DNA of 64,000 nucleotides from the NCBI RefSeq assembly GCF_000775285.1, contig NZ_JJML01000025.1:1-64000 (forward strand). The letters run 5' to 3'. This stretch comes from Neosynechococcus sphagnicola sy1. Its GTDB lineage: Bacteria; Cyanobacteriota; Cyanobacteriia; Neosynechococcales; Neosynechococcaceae. The notes beneath the pieces were generated by a model. The model was not told the DNA's origin. It worked only from the letters and a program-made list of their open reading frames with translations, and made no database searches. A program made the translations under genes and the position numbers. Below, one piece after another: positions 1 through 7,008 of the stretch (its first letter is position 1; each line of letters begins with the position of its first letter).

Positions 1-167
1 GATGCCCTGGTTAGCGCCATCAAAAGACTGACAAATCAGTCCCGGTAGGATGTTGGGATTGCTGTTAGGTCTGAGAGAGAGCCTAACGATTTCATCTCCA
101 GTACCTAGAGGGACTGAATAACGCCAGTCGCTACTGACCTTAATAGACCCAATGGTGAACCAGACCA

Positions 168-518
168 TTAACGACTTGAGCCAATCAGGCTGACAGAATC
201 AATGTTGATTCCCTGATACTTCTTGCCGTTTAAACTTCCACCCGTAACCAGGTCATTCAAGTTATCAATCTGAGCGAATCGGATAATCGAACTCTTTTTA
301 GTAGAGCCACCTAAGTTGATCCTCACTCTTGCGGGCCTGGGCGAGTTGGCACCAAATACCAGCCCCTTATCGGTGTCCTTTGACTTGGTGACCCCTAAGC
401 CCTTGGCGATGTCCTTGTATTTGTCCTCTTTAGCTCTCCAGGCAAAGCGAATAGAACCAGCATTTGCAAGACTGCCCCCGAGGTCGCAATACCAGACAGT
501 AGTAACTGAATCAGCCAT
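168..518 (-). CDS. Hypothetical small protein of the integrated element
   Basis: Encodes 116 residues with no signal peptide and no membrane segment. I do not recognise the family. The chain is basic in its middle (many Lys/Arg near residues 30-75) and rich in Gly and Ser, with strand-like stretches such as RVRINLGG and GINIDSVSLIG, so a small beta-rich fold is plausible. It lies 59 bp after the duplicated-domain gene on the same strand and is probably the next gene of that transcript, which appears to continue off the left edge. A structural or particle protein of a phage-like element is possible from context only. Confidence 0.55.
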   Translation of the reverse strand: MADSVTTVWYCDLGGSLANAGSIRFAWRAKEDKYKDIAKGLGVTKSKDTDKGLVFGANSPRPARVRINLGGSTKKSSIIRFAQIDNLNDLVTGGSLNGKKYQGINIDSVSLIGSSR

Positions 519-577
519 GATTTAATCTCCAGTCTCAATAACGTGTATACGGGTAAGTTGGTGAATGACGTGAGCGA

Positions 578-1132
578 TTAGCCCGGTGGGGTAGACTCGT
601 CAATATAGGCAGCAGCCACAAAGACAGGTGCGCCAGTCGTCCCATCAACGCTAAACGTCATCGGCAACGTTGCGGTAACGCTCATTTCTAGGGCATCAGT
701 ATCGAACGTGATTGAGACATTGTTAGGGCTGTCTGGATTCGATTCGATTGCCTCTTGTTCCGCAATCTGCAACCTGACCAAAGCTTCAACAAACGCAGAT
801 TCGAGGTTAGGAGCATCTAAATCACCATCGCCCTTAGTAAACGTGGTATATGCCGCTGTGCCACTCGATAAAATCCACTTACCAGCAACCATGGTAGGTC
901 TACCAGCAGTCGGGTTAATCGTCACCGTGATCGGAATGGTTGCAGTAATTGAGCATTCGGCAGGTTCAGTGTCGAAACTCACATTGAGGTTGCTGGGGGA
1001 AGCGGGGTCATCAGAAATTGCTGAGTTTTCATGCCCCTGAAGTTTACTTGCCAGCTCGATCACCGCAGCTTCGAGGGAAGTGGATTTTAAATCAGAGGTT
1101 CCGGGGTTGAAGGAGGTGAGTGAAGCAGCCAT
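578..1132 (-). CDS. Hypothetical protein made of two tandem copies of one domain
   Basis: A 184-residue acidic protein without signal peptide. Residues about 15-85 and 103-173 align along their length: SLEAAVIELASKL matches NLESAFVEALVRL, SNLNVSFDTEPAECSITATI matches NNVSITFDTDALEMSVTATL, and both halves end in a GRPTMVAGKWI / GAPVFVAAAYI type strand. This is an internal duplication of a unit of about 88 residues (helix, then a beta-rich part). I recognise no known family. The gene sits in the minus-strand series with the Pro-rich protein, downstream of the disrupted HTH gene. A structural role in a mobile element is inference only. Confidence 0.6.
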   Translation of the reverse strand: MAASLTSFNPGTSDLKSTSLEAAVIELASKLQGHENSAISDDPASPSNLNVSFDTEPAECSITATIPITVTINPTAGRPTMVAGKWILSSGTAAYTTFTKGDGDLDAPNLESAFVEALVRLQIAEQEAIESNPDSPNNVSITFDTDALEMSVTATLPMTFSVDGTTGAPVFVAAAYIDESTPPG

Positions 1133-1260
1133 ATTTTCCTGTGGTTAGTAGTCAATTCAACGGTAAATCAAAAACGCTGAAATTCAACCACAGCAAGACA
1201 AAGCTGTCCGTCGGATATTAATGTACGACGGTTCCATCCACACACGAAAATAACTTTTCT

Positions 1261-1655
1261 TCAGGTAGGTATAATCCACCATTGACCCCGATATATTGCC
1301 CGTAATTTACCTTTGGCAATATGCCGCCTCAGAGGATGTTTTAAAAGGGTAGGCTTTAGCCTCAAATACAACTCAGAGGCGCGATCGCAAACCCTGGAAC
1401 CCTGATTCTCTCGTATTAGCTTCTAGGTAGCTAGGGTGGTGAAACACACCCTGAAAGACTTTTAAAACATCCTCTCACAGTTCTGGGGTGAAAATTGTGT
1501 TTTTCTGCGTATTGCTTGACTGACATTGCCTCTAGATTTCTGGCTTTCAACTCCTTTTTAAGTTCAATCCACGGTGACATTCTGCATCTTTTCCACCTAA
1601 TATTTTGATTCAGCCCCTTGTAAACAAATCTATTACCTACCTTGATTTTCCGCAT
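1261..1655 (-). pseudogene. Excisionase-like helix-turn-helix protein, interrupted by a MITE
   Basis: The present frame (1431-1655) encodes 74 residues. Its last 13 residues and its stop codon come from the MITE at 1332-1474. Deleting the MITE and one TCA duplication makes the frame run on to a stop at 1261-1263, giving 82 residues. The join reads ...KQYAEKHNFHPRTVR, then RHIAKGKLRAIYRG, then QWWIIP, which is a typical MerR/excisionase-type HTH with its wing (family knowledge). The start codon overlaps the stop of the Pro-rich gene by one base (TAATG), so the two were translationally coupled. The interrupted protein stops inside the recognition helix and should not bind DNA normally. Confidence 0.75.
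1332..1474. mobile_element. 143-bp MITE, copy 1
   Basis: Ends are a perfect 16-bp inverted repeat, GAGGATGTTTTAAAAG, flanked by the 3-bp direct repeat TCA (1329-1331 and 1475-1477). There is no internal gene. The sequence is identical to copy 2 (7248-7390), so it moved recently. A TNA duplication with GAG... ends fits IS5-family relatives (IS1031/IS427-like), which would supply transposase in trans; that assignment is inference. The insertion split an HTH gene. Confidence 0.85.
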
Positions 1656-3772
1656 TACAGTGTGACCTCCCAGTCTGGGATAGCCTTCCCTTGACCAGTT
1701 GAAAAGAACCGCAATATGCGAGGGACTACAGTAATTTCCTTAAACCGAGTACTATCTATTCTTGTGCAAATTATTAGATTGTCTGACCGTTTTTTATTTC
1801 CCTGAACAACGGTCAACGCTTGGTTGATAACTCGCTTACCTTCATTTTCTGTTTTTGCAAACACGATAATTTTGCTGTTATCAGGCATTTCATAGGAACA
1901 GCGAATTTTTCCTTTATCCCATTGCCCTATTGGAGAGTTTTTTATTGCGGTGGTTGTGTTAGCCCAAGGAATAACGATTGAGTACTTTGGTGAATCAACT
2001 TTATTACCTTGCAGTTTTTCACCGAATTGAATAATCAGTTGAGGTCGATTATTCCCAACTTTGATATCCCATTGTTCAGGTATTGCAGCATAGGCAACTG
2101 ACTCTTGATTCTTGGCTTCACATTGTTCCTTCTCAATTTCTGCCAGTCGTTCAAACTGTTGCTCAATCGTATAAGCCTGATTGCCGTTCTTGGTTGCTAG
2201 AGCCTGCACTACCTGATTGCTAATTGTCGCCTCATAAAGTCCACTATCGGCATTCAGAGAGCAAGTCACGGTCTTAACGGAGACATCGATCCAAAACACT
2301 TCTTCCTCCAACTTTTTCTCATAGCAATCACAGGGGTCTTTCTGAGGAGGCGGAAAGTCCGGCACATTAGGAGGGACTCCGTCACCCGGAGGAACACCAC
2401 CGCTACCACTAGGGGGAACACCACCACCACCACCTGAACCATCACCAGGGCCACTACCACCAGGTGGGATACCAGGGCCACTACCAGTTTCCGTTCCCGG
2501 CATTCCACCCGGGCGATCGCCCGGTGAGGTACTCGTGGATGTTTGGTCTTGTGGCATTCCACCGGGAATGCTACCCGGAAACATACCGGGGCCAGTGCCA
2601 GGGTTACCACCAGGGCCAGGGTCACCTGTGGGAAAATCACCCGGTTTAGTGCCGGGGTCACCTGTTGGAACGGGGTCACCACCAGGCATCGTCCCAGGGA
2701 ATAGCTCTGGAATTGGATCTACAAACGGATCATATTCAGGCGGCGGGTCAAGAAATGGAAACGGGTCAAACTCTGGCAACGGGTCAAACAACGGCCATGG
2801 GTCAAACTCCGGCCACGGGTCAAGCAACGGGTCGGGAGGATTGGGGTCAGGCAACGGCGGCGGCAGACGTACCGGGGGCGGGTCGAAGTCGGGGTCTAGC
2901 TCCGGTTGGTCGGGCGCATTGGGTTCAGGGCCAGGGCCAGGGTCAGGGGGCGGCGGCGGATCATCGTCTGGCGGTGGGTCTGGAGGTGGGTCTGGGTCTG
3001 GAGGCGGTGGTAACGGCGGCGGCACCGGCGGCGGGTCTTCAGGGTCAGGGTCGGGATAGATGGGGTCAGGAAGTCCGGGGTAAAGGTCTGGCAAATTGCC
3101 GGGGATTACATCCGGGATAGTTGCCGGGGGTGCAAAGCCAACATAGCCGCCAACGTTTGCACCTGGGAGGCCACTGCCTTGTGGTTTAACGTCTGTTGGT
3201 TCTAGGGGTATTGGCTCACCCGTGACCCGTCTGAGGTTCCATTGGTAGGAAATCACATAGCCACCAAACCCCGCGCCGTAGTACCCAGCTATGCCAATCA
3301 CTGCATCGGGAAGGTTAGTGCCATCCTCCAACGGGGGAAACTTCACCCGGAGATTTACGGTATTTGGCCCCGGAAAGGGAAATCCTCCCTCCTCCTCAAC
3401 AGTGATGGAGGAAAAGGGGCCGTTGAAGCTGTTGACAGCTTCCCAGGGCCGAACCCCATAACGGTCTGGATAGAAGAAATTGTTGTAGTCATTCGTTGAC
3501 CAGACGATAAAAACGATGCCCTCTGAGCTACCCGGTGGGAGCTGCTGAGGGGGTTGGTCAACGCAACTACCTAAACCCAATTGACAGGCGAGGTCAGGGT
3601 CAAGAAATGACGCAGTTGTTCCAGGGATGCCAGGGACTTTTTTACCAGGTAGCCGCCCAGGGGGTTCTGGTGGTGGCACGGGCAACGGTCGCTTAAACGG
3701 GACAATGCGATTTACCCCCTGACCCGGAAGACCAGGGGGCAGACGAACTGGGGGAGGAGCTGGCAGCGCCAT
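1655..3772 (-). CDS. Large proline-rich two-domain protein of the integrated element
   Basis: Encodes 705 residues with no signal peptide. A Pro-rich N-terminus (1-90) leads to a compact domain (about 95-220) containing YGAGFGGYVISYQWNLRR. A linker of about 270 residues (225-495) follows, built first of Pro/Asp runs, then FDPxPEFDP-type repeats, then Gly/Pro/Ser segments. A C-terminal domain (about 500-705) starts at a CDCYEKKLEEEV motif. Such dumb-bell layouts occur in adhesion or spike-like proteins, but I recognise no family. The gene overlaps its neighbours at both ends (upstream 101-residue gene, downstream HTH gene), indicating an operon. The Gly/Ser-rich frames on the other strand are shadows of the linker. 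Confidence 0.7.
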   Translation of the reverse strand: MALPAPPPVRLPPGLPGQGVNRIVPFKRPLPVPPPEPPGRLPGKKVPGIPGTTASFLDPDLACQLGLGSCVDQPPQQLPPGSSEGIVFIVWSTNDYNNFFYPDRYGVRPWEAVNSFNGPFSSITVEEEGGFPFPGPNTVNLRVKFPPLEDGTNLPDAVIGIAGYYGAGFGGYVISYQWNLRRVTGEPIPLEPTDVKPQGSGLPGANVGGYVGFAPPATIPDVIPGNLPDLYPGLPDPIYPDPDPEDPPPVPPPLPPPPDPDPPPDPPPDDDPPPPPDPGPGPEPNAPDQPELDPDFDPPPVRLPPPLPDPNPPDPLLDPWPEFDPWPLFDPLPEFDPFPFLDPPPEYDPFVDPIPELFPGTMPGGDPVPTGDPGTKPGDFPTGDPGPGGNPGTGPGMFPGSIPGGMPQDQTSTSTSPGDRPGGMPGTETGSGPGIPPGGSGPGDGSGGGGGVPPSGSGGVPPGDGVPPNVPDFPPPQKDPCDCYEKKLEEEVFWIDVSVKTVTCSLNADSGLYEATISNQVVQALATKNGNQAYTIEQQFERLAEIEKEQCEAKNQESVAYAAIPEQWDIKVGNNRPQLIIQFGEKLQGNKVDSPKYSIVIPWANTTTAIKNSPIGQWDKGKIRCSYEMPDNSKIIVFAKTENEGKRVINQALTVVQGNKKRSDNLIICTRIDSTRFKEITVVPRILRFFSTGQGKAIPDWEVTL

Positions 3773-4077
3773 TAGCTCTTATATTCGGTGGGAATTGAAG
3801 CCGAGCCGATATCTTGGGCAAATGTCCAAATCTTGGCGTTACCTCTACGCCAGGGGTCATTAAGGGGGATTGAGATCCGTGCAATATGCCGCCATTGTTG
3901 CGGGTCTACGGCGGTGATTAGGAAGGGGCCAGCTTCCGCAACCCGTGCAGCTTGACCACTAGCCTCAATCGCAGTAGTGCCGGGGTACAGCTCGTTCAAA
4001 ATTGTCGTGACCCAAACTGCAAGTTTTTCTAGGCTGTTAATCGAGCTTGGAATATCGCTGGTGGAAAAGGCTGTCAT
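3772..4077 (-). CDS. Hypothetical 101-residue protein, first gene of the Pro-rich operon
   Basis: A small soluble-looking protein with no signal peptide or zinc motif. It has an N-terminal helical part (SINSLEKLAVWVTTILNELY) followed by strands with an aromatic PQQWRHIARISIPL motif. Its stop overlaps the start of the Pro-rich gene, so the two are probably translated together and may act together. I do not recognise the family. It is the first gene seen on this strand, with the recombinase region starting on the opposite strand about 190 bp away, so a promoter for the whole minus-strand unit probably lies within 4078-4230. Confidence 0.6.
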   Translation of the reverse strand: MTAFSTSDIPSSINSLEKLAVWVTTILNELYPGTTAIEASGQAARVAEAGPFLITAVDPQQWRHIARISIPLNDPWRRGNAKIWTFAQDIGSASIPTEYKS

Positions 4078-4229
4078 GGTGGTGATTTAAACTCATCAAT
4101 CTCAGCCTAGATAGACCTATCAATGATGGGAATTGCCCACTTCTATACAAAAGTGGAACCCTAAATAAATGCTCAAACTGATTGATGCATAAGAGTTTCA
4201 GGGGTATCTTTAATTAGGAGAAATGGAGA

Positions 4230-4257
4230 ATGTTCTGGTTTTGATTTGCTAGAACAT
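4230..4257. promoter_or_regulatory. Interrupted palindrome before the recombinase gene
   Basis: ATGTTCT (4230-4236) and AGAACAT (4251-4257) form a perfect 7-bp inverted repeat with a 14-bp spacer, ending 11 bp before the recombinase ATG. Direct repeats AAAAGTGGAAC lie at 4149-4159 and 4258-4268. It may be an operator or recombinase binding site; chance cannot be excluded. Confidence 0.35.
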
Positions 4258-4268
4258 AAAAGTGGAAC

Positions 4269-4841
4269 ATGAAGCTTTGTGGATTCGGTCAGGCGACTCC
4301 GTTTGATGAGAAAAGTTTTGCAAAGGTGCGGGATAATTTCCCAAACGAAACCCATCGGCTGTTGTTTGCGATCGCCTGGTATTCGCTGGAGCGTTGGGGA
4401 GCTATTCTCCAGCTCCAGGTCGATGACGTTTATTTGGACTCTAGGCGGCGAACCCCCCGGAAAACGATTCTGTTCCCAGCGCCGACTCGCAAGGATAGAA
4501 AGACGAGGGAAGTCCCGATCTCAAAATCTCTAGCTCTGGAACTCAGAGCCTATCACCCGCCGATCGCGGGATATCTGTTTCCGTCCTTGCTGCGGCCTGG
4601 GATGCCGTTGAGTTTTAGGGCGGCAGATAGAGCCCTTCGACGGGCGCTGGTCAGATGTGGGCTGGCAAACCAGGGTTTCTCGACCCACAGCACCCGCCGG
4701 GGCGGCATTACTTTATTGGCGGCCAGGGGGACACATCCCAAGGTCATCCAAGCCCTTACGGGTCATAGCTCTCTGGCGACTCTTGGCCGCTATATTGACG
4801 TGTCCGAGGAACAGAAAGAATCGGCTGTAGCACTCTTGTGA
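4269..4841 (+). CDS. Tyrosine recombinase (catalytic domain only)
   Basis: A site-specific integrase of 190 residues, about half the usual size. It contains only the catalytic fold. The active-site set is visible: Arg42 (LERWGAI), a beta-hairpin Lys near 75-78, His140-x-x-Arg143 (HSTR), His166 (LTGHSS) and the nucleophile Tyr175 (GRYIDV). There is no arm-binding or SAM-like core-binding domain, and an in-frame stop just upstream (4257-4259) rules out a longer N-terminus. It may be a naturally short recombinase or the surviving half of a larger one. Its 3' end overlaps the convergent zinc-motif gene by 52 bp. Other mobile-element genes surround it, so integration, excision or inversion of this element is the likely role. 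Confidence 0.8.
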   Translation: MKLCGFGQATPFDEKSFAKVRDNFPNETHRLLFAIAWYSLERWGAILQLQVDDVYLDSRRRTPRKTILFPAPTRKDRKTREVPISKSLALELRAYHPPIAGYLFPSLLRPGMPLSFRAADRALRRALVRCGLANQGFSTHSTRRGGITLLAARGTHPKVIQALTGHSSLATLGRYIDVSEEQKESAVALL

Positions 4842-5695
4842 AGCTCTTTGTGAAGCTCTTTACCGATATACCGAGATTTGACCTTCGCGCCGTCACGCCA
4901 GTAGGCATACCAGTACGGGCCATGGGGACAGGTGCCGCATGTGGGTTTCCCGCACCGTCGGTACTGTTGCTGGTAGCTGATGTCTTGTGTAACAAGCTCT
5001 TGTGTAACAGGCTCTTCTTTATCTGTTACACAAGACAGACTTGGAGCAGTAAATTCCACCGTCGCCGGCGGGACATCTGACTCGGCCATTGCCCCCCGGT
5101 GGACATACTCAATGCGAATCAGGCCCATCCTCTCCCCCAGGGCGATCGCGTCAACAGCGATCGCGGAAAATGGCGACCGATAGATGCATTGCCGGGATGC
5201 CGGATAGGATTTAAAACCCCGGTCGTCATCGTCGCTATCAGCAGCATCGATGCTGCCCCTGGCCGCAGGCCTTGACACAGCTGTGTCAGTCTCAGAGGGC
5301 TTATCCGGCAAGGGTTCTGGCTGCCTTTCCAGCGCCGGAAGCTTCATCAACCGTTGCTGATGGATCCAGACATCCTGACGCTTGCCAGTAGCCGGTGGCT
5401 GATCCAGAACCACTGGGTAGTGGTTAAGCACCTTGCGGCTGCTCTTGCGCTCCTGGATCGTGCCGATCGCCCCAGGGGGAGCATAAGCCTGTTCAACCCA
5501 GCCACCAGGAAGCACCACTATCACCCGATCTCCGGGGACAAATGCACCAGCTGCAGCTGCCACCTGTATGTCATTTTTGGTGGCCTGATGACGTACAGCT
5601 TCACTGGCTACCCACTCACCATCTACCAGGGTGTGGTCTAGGCCAGGGATTAACCCTAACTGGATGCGTTGGGGGGAGCTGCTGCCCATTGCCAT
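4790..5695 (-). CDS. Element-associated protein with C-terminal Cys-rich motif
   Basis: Encodes 301 residues. The N-terminal part (about 1-120) has strands such as GDRVIVVLPGGWVEQAY and APPGAIGTIQERK resembling a small barrel. A low-complexity acidic linker follows, and then a C-terminal motif CGKPTCGTCPHGPYWYAYWR plus KVKSRYIG. That motif is common in proteins found beside cyanobacterial integrases and transposons and probably binds zinc and DNA (family knowledge plus inference). The start overlaps the XRE gene stop (TAATG), so both form one transcript. The 3' end overlaps the recombinase gene. Small tandem repeats in the linker and tail (KELHKELHK, VTQELVTQD) suggest replication slippage. 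Confidence 0.6.
   Translation of the reverse strand: MAMGSSSPQRIQLGLIPGLDHTLVDGEWVASEAVRHQATKNDIQVAAAAGAFVPGDRVIVVLPGGWVEQAYAPPGAIGTIQERKSSRKVLNHYPVVLDQPPATGKRQDVWIHQQRLMKLPALERQPEPLPDKPSETDTAVSRPAARGSIDAADSDDDDRGFKSYPASRQCIYRSPFSAIAVDAIALGERMGLIRIEYVHRGAMAESDVPPATVEFTAPSLSCVTDKEEPVTQELVTQDISYQQQYRRCGKPTCGTCPHGPYWYAYWRDGAKVKSRYIGKELHKELHKSATADSFCSSDTSI
4982..5036. repeat. Cluster of three TTGTGTAACA sites, two direct and one inverted
   Basis: GTCTTGTGTAACA (4982-4994) is perfectly inverted as TGTTACACAAGAC (5024-5036). A second direct copy of the core, TTGTGTAACA, lies between them at about 5000-5009. The cluster lies inside the linker-coding part of the zinc-motif gene and can form a 13-bp hairpin. 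It could be a recombinase binding array or a slippage product. Confidence 0.5.
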
Positions 5696-6000
5696 TACTC
5701 ATGACCCTGGATGGGTTGGGGACTGAGGTCATCTGGCAGGCGATCGAACTCATCTAGAACACCTACCACCTCGCTGATTTTCCCAGTGATAACGATGTCG
5801 AGCGGTAGATTCTTCGGCTTGACTCCTAGCGCATAACAAAACCTTCTCAACTGGTCGATCGCCAGTGTTGGCGTACTTCTTCCTTTCTCCCAGTTTCGGA
5901 CAGTTGTTTCTGAAACCCCAACAACATCAGCTAGTTGTTGTTGTGTCAACTCAGCTAGTGAGCGTAGCCGCATAAGTGGTGACTGAACTCGTTTGTACAT
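5695..6000 (-). CDS. XRE-family transcriptional regulator
   Basis: A Cro/C1-type HTH protein of about 101 residues from the ATG at 5998-6000. A longer TTG-started version to 6033 would overlap the operator-like palindrome, so the ATG is preferred. The HTH covers about residues 8-60: LRSLAELTQQQLADVVGVSETTVRNWEKGRSTPT, then RRFCYALGV. The short acidic tail has no extra domain. It is the first gene of a two-gene unit with the zinc-motif protein and is divergent from the tiny-gene cassette, an arrangement like a phage repressor switch. Repression of its own promoter and the divergent one through 6017-6033 is inference. Confidence 0.75.
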   Translation of the reverse strand: MYKRVQSPLMRLRSLAELTQQQLADVVGVSETTVRNWEKGRSTPTLAIDQLRRFCYALGVKPKNLPLDIVITGKISEVVGVLDEFDRLPDDLSPQPIQGHE

Positions 6001-6016
6001 TTTACCGTAATTTAGG

Positions 6017-6033
6017 TTGACGGTTAGCGTCAA
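6017..6033. promoter_or_regulatory. Operator-like palindrome upstream of the XRE gene
   Basis: TTGACG-GTTAG-CGTCAA is a perfect 6-bp inverted repeat around a 5-bp centre, placed 17 bp before the XRE ATG in the divergent intergenic region. Size and place fit a dimeric HTH operator for autoregulation. No binding data support it. Confidence 0.45.
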
Positions 6034-6262
6034 TTGGATTTACGCTTATAGGCATAAACAAAGAGACGGACGGGGTTGCCCCATCCGCCACTGAGTTTTA
6101 GTGCTTTTCATACCCTAGTTTCCCAGACTCCATGAGCCTGTAAGTCGTCGCGTCCGCATTGCCTGGTATCAGTGGATTTGAGGGTTCTTACGCAATTTTT
6201 CACATTTGTTCACATTCTCACCTGCGATCGCGGCTAATAACCGGGCGATCGCTAGCTCTGCT

Positions 6263-6457
6263 ATGGCTATTTACAAAATTCCCAAGGGCACCATCCCCAG
6301 GGAATGCCGGGGTTGCAATGCCCTGATCTGGTGGGTCGAGACGAAACACAAACGCTGGATTCCTGTTGATATCTCAGGAGAAGCCCATTTTGTTAGCTGT
6401 CCCCAGGCTTCTCGTTTTCGCAGACCCCGCCGTCGTCCAGACAAGGGGTCATCATGA
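6263..6457 (+). CDS. Small Cys-motif protein, first of two tandem paralogs
   Basis: A protein of 64 residues from the ATG at 6263; a TTG start at 6206 would add an unlikely Ala-rich leader. The motif is ECRGCNALIWWV...RWIPVDI...HFVSC, followed by a very basic tail (RFRRPRRRP). Two Cys in CxxC plus a later His/Cys suggest a zinc knuckle, and the tail suggests nucleic-acid binding; both are inference. It shares its pattern with the next gene and overlaps it by four bases (ATGA). The cassette diverges from the XRE regulator. Confidence 0.6.
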   Translation: MAIYKIPKGTIPRECRGCNALIWWVETKHKRWIPVDISGEAHFVSCPQASRFRRPRRRPDKGSS

Positions 6458-6621
6458 CCACCAACACATACCGTAAGGGGTGCATGGGCTGTAGTTCTCT
6501 GGTGGGGTGGTATCGGGATGCAGGTAACCGCTGGCTACCTGTCCACTACAAAACCAAATCCCACGAACTGGGCTGTTTATTTCGCAAACATCACCGCCGT
6601 CAACATAGGGGGGCATCATGA
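6454..6621 (+). CDS. Small Cys-motif protein, second tandem paralog
   Basis: Encodes 55 residues. It overlaps the preceding gene by ATGA at 6454-6457 and the following gene by ATGA at 6618-6621. The layout matches its upstream neighbour: KGCMGCSSLVGWY, then NRWLPVHY, then a His/Cys pair (HELGC), and a basic tail (RKHHRRQHR). It is clearly a diverged tandem copy. The tight overlaps on both sides, the clean reading frame and the conserved motif spacing support a real gene despite its size. Its function is unknown; zinc-dependent nucleic-acid binding is a guess. Confidence 0.6.
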   Translation: MTTNTYRKGCMGCSSLVGWYRDAGNRWLPVHYKTKSHELGCLFRKHHRRQHRGAS

Positions 6622-6845
6622 CATTCTTCGTTAGGTTGCCTGAGAGCAGTCGGATCATCAATCTGGAGGGGTTGAGGGAAATCAAAATCATTGATGAGCT
6701 GGATGGCCTCTGCCTCAAGTGGCATGAGTACACTCTCATGCTCAGTGGCGGCGATCGCACGGCGGTTCTGAATGCGATCGCACGCGAGCAGCCGGCTCAA
6801 TTCCCCGACTTCCCCTTTGACCAGTCAGATGACCATCCCTTTTAG
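6618..6845 (+). CDS. Hypothetical 75-residue protein of the small-gene cassette
   Basis: A small acidic protein coupled by ATGA to the Cys-motif gene before it. Strands LEGLREIKIID and a turn (WHEYTLMLSGGDRTAVLNAIAREQ) suggest a compact alpha/beta fold. There is no Cys cluster, signal peptide or membrane helix. I do not recognise the family. Its place within a translationally coupled early-type cassette of an integrated element suggests an accessory role. Confidence 0.55.
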   Translation: MTFFVRLPESSRIINLEGLREIKIIDELDGLCLKWHEYTLMLSGGDRTAVLNAIAREQPAQFPDFPFDQSDDHPF

Positions 6846-6864
6846 CTGTTAGCCAACCAAAACA

Positions 6865-7008
6865 ATGACTACAACCAACTGGAAAACACTGCTGATAAAG
6901 GAGTTGGTCGAAATCCTTCTCCGACTAACTCACGAATCAACATTTTCATCGCGCGACGCTATCGATCGACTGCGAAATACGGCAGACTGGCTCGACAAAA
7001 CCGCCTGA
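6865..7008 (+). CDS. Hypothetical 47-residue protein ending inside a hammerhead ribozyme
   Basis: The frame starts at ATG 6865 and ends with TGA 7006-7008. It encodes an amphipathic helical peptide (WKTLLIKELVEILLRLTHE, then SRDAIDRLRNTADWLDKTA). It follows the 75-residue gene by 19 bp. Its last codons form the 5' strand of ribozyme stem I, and the stop codon lies in the CUGAUGA core, so coding and RNA structure share bases. The family is unknown. The size leaves some doubt that it is translated. Confidence 0.45.
   Translation: MTTTNWKTLLIKELVEILLRLTHESTFSSRDAIDRLRNTADWLDKTA

Noticed and set aside
2464-3120. Plus-strand Gly/Ser- and Gln-rich open frames opposite the Pro-rich gene
   Set aside because: They are mirror products of the repetitive Pro/Asp/Gly linker coding sequence; there is no start context or family match.
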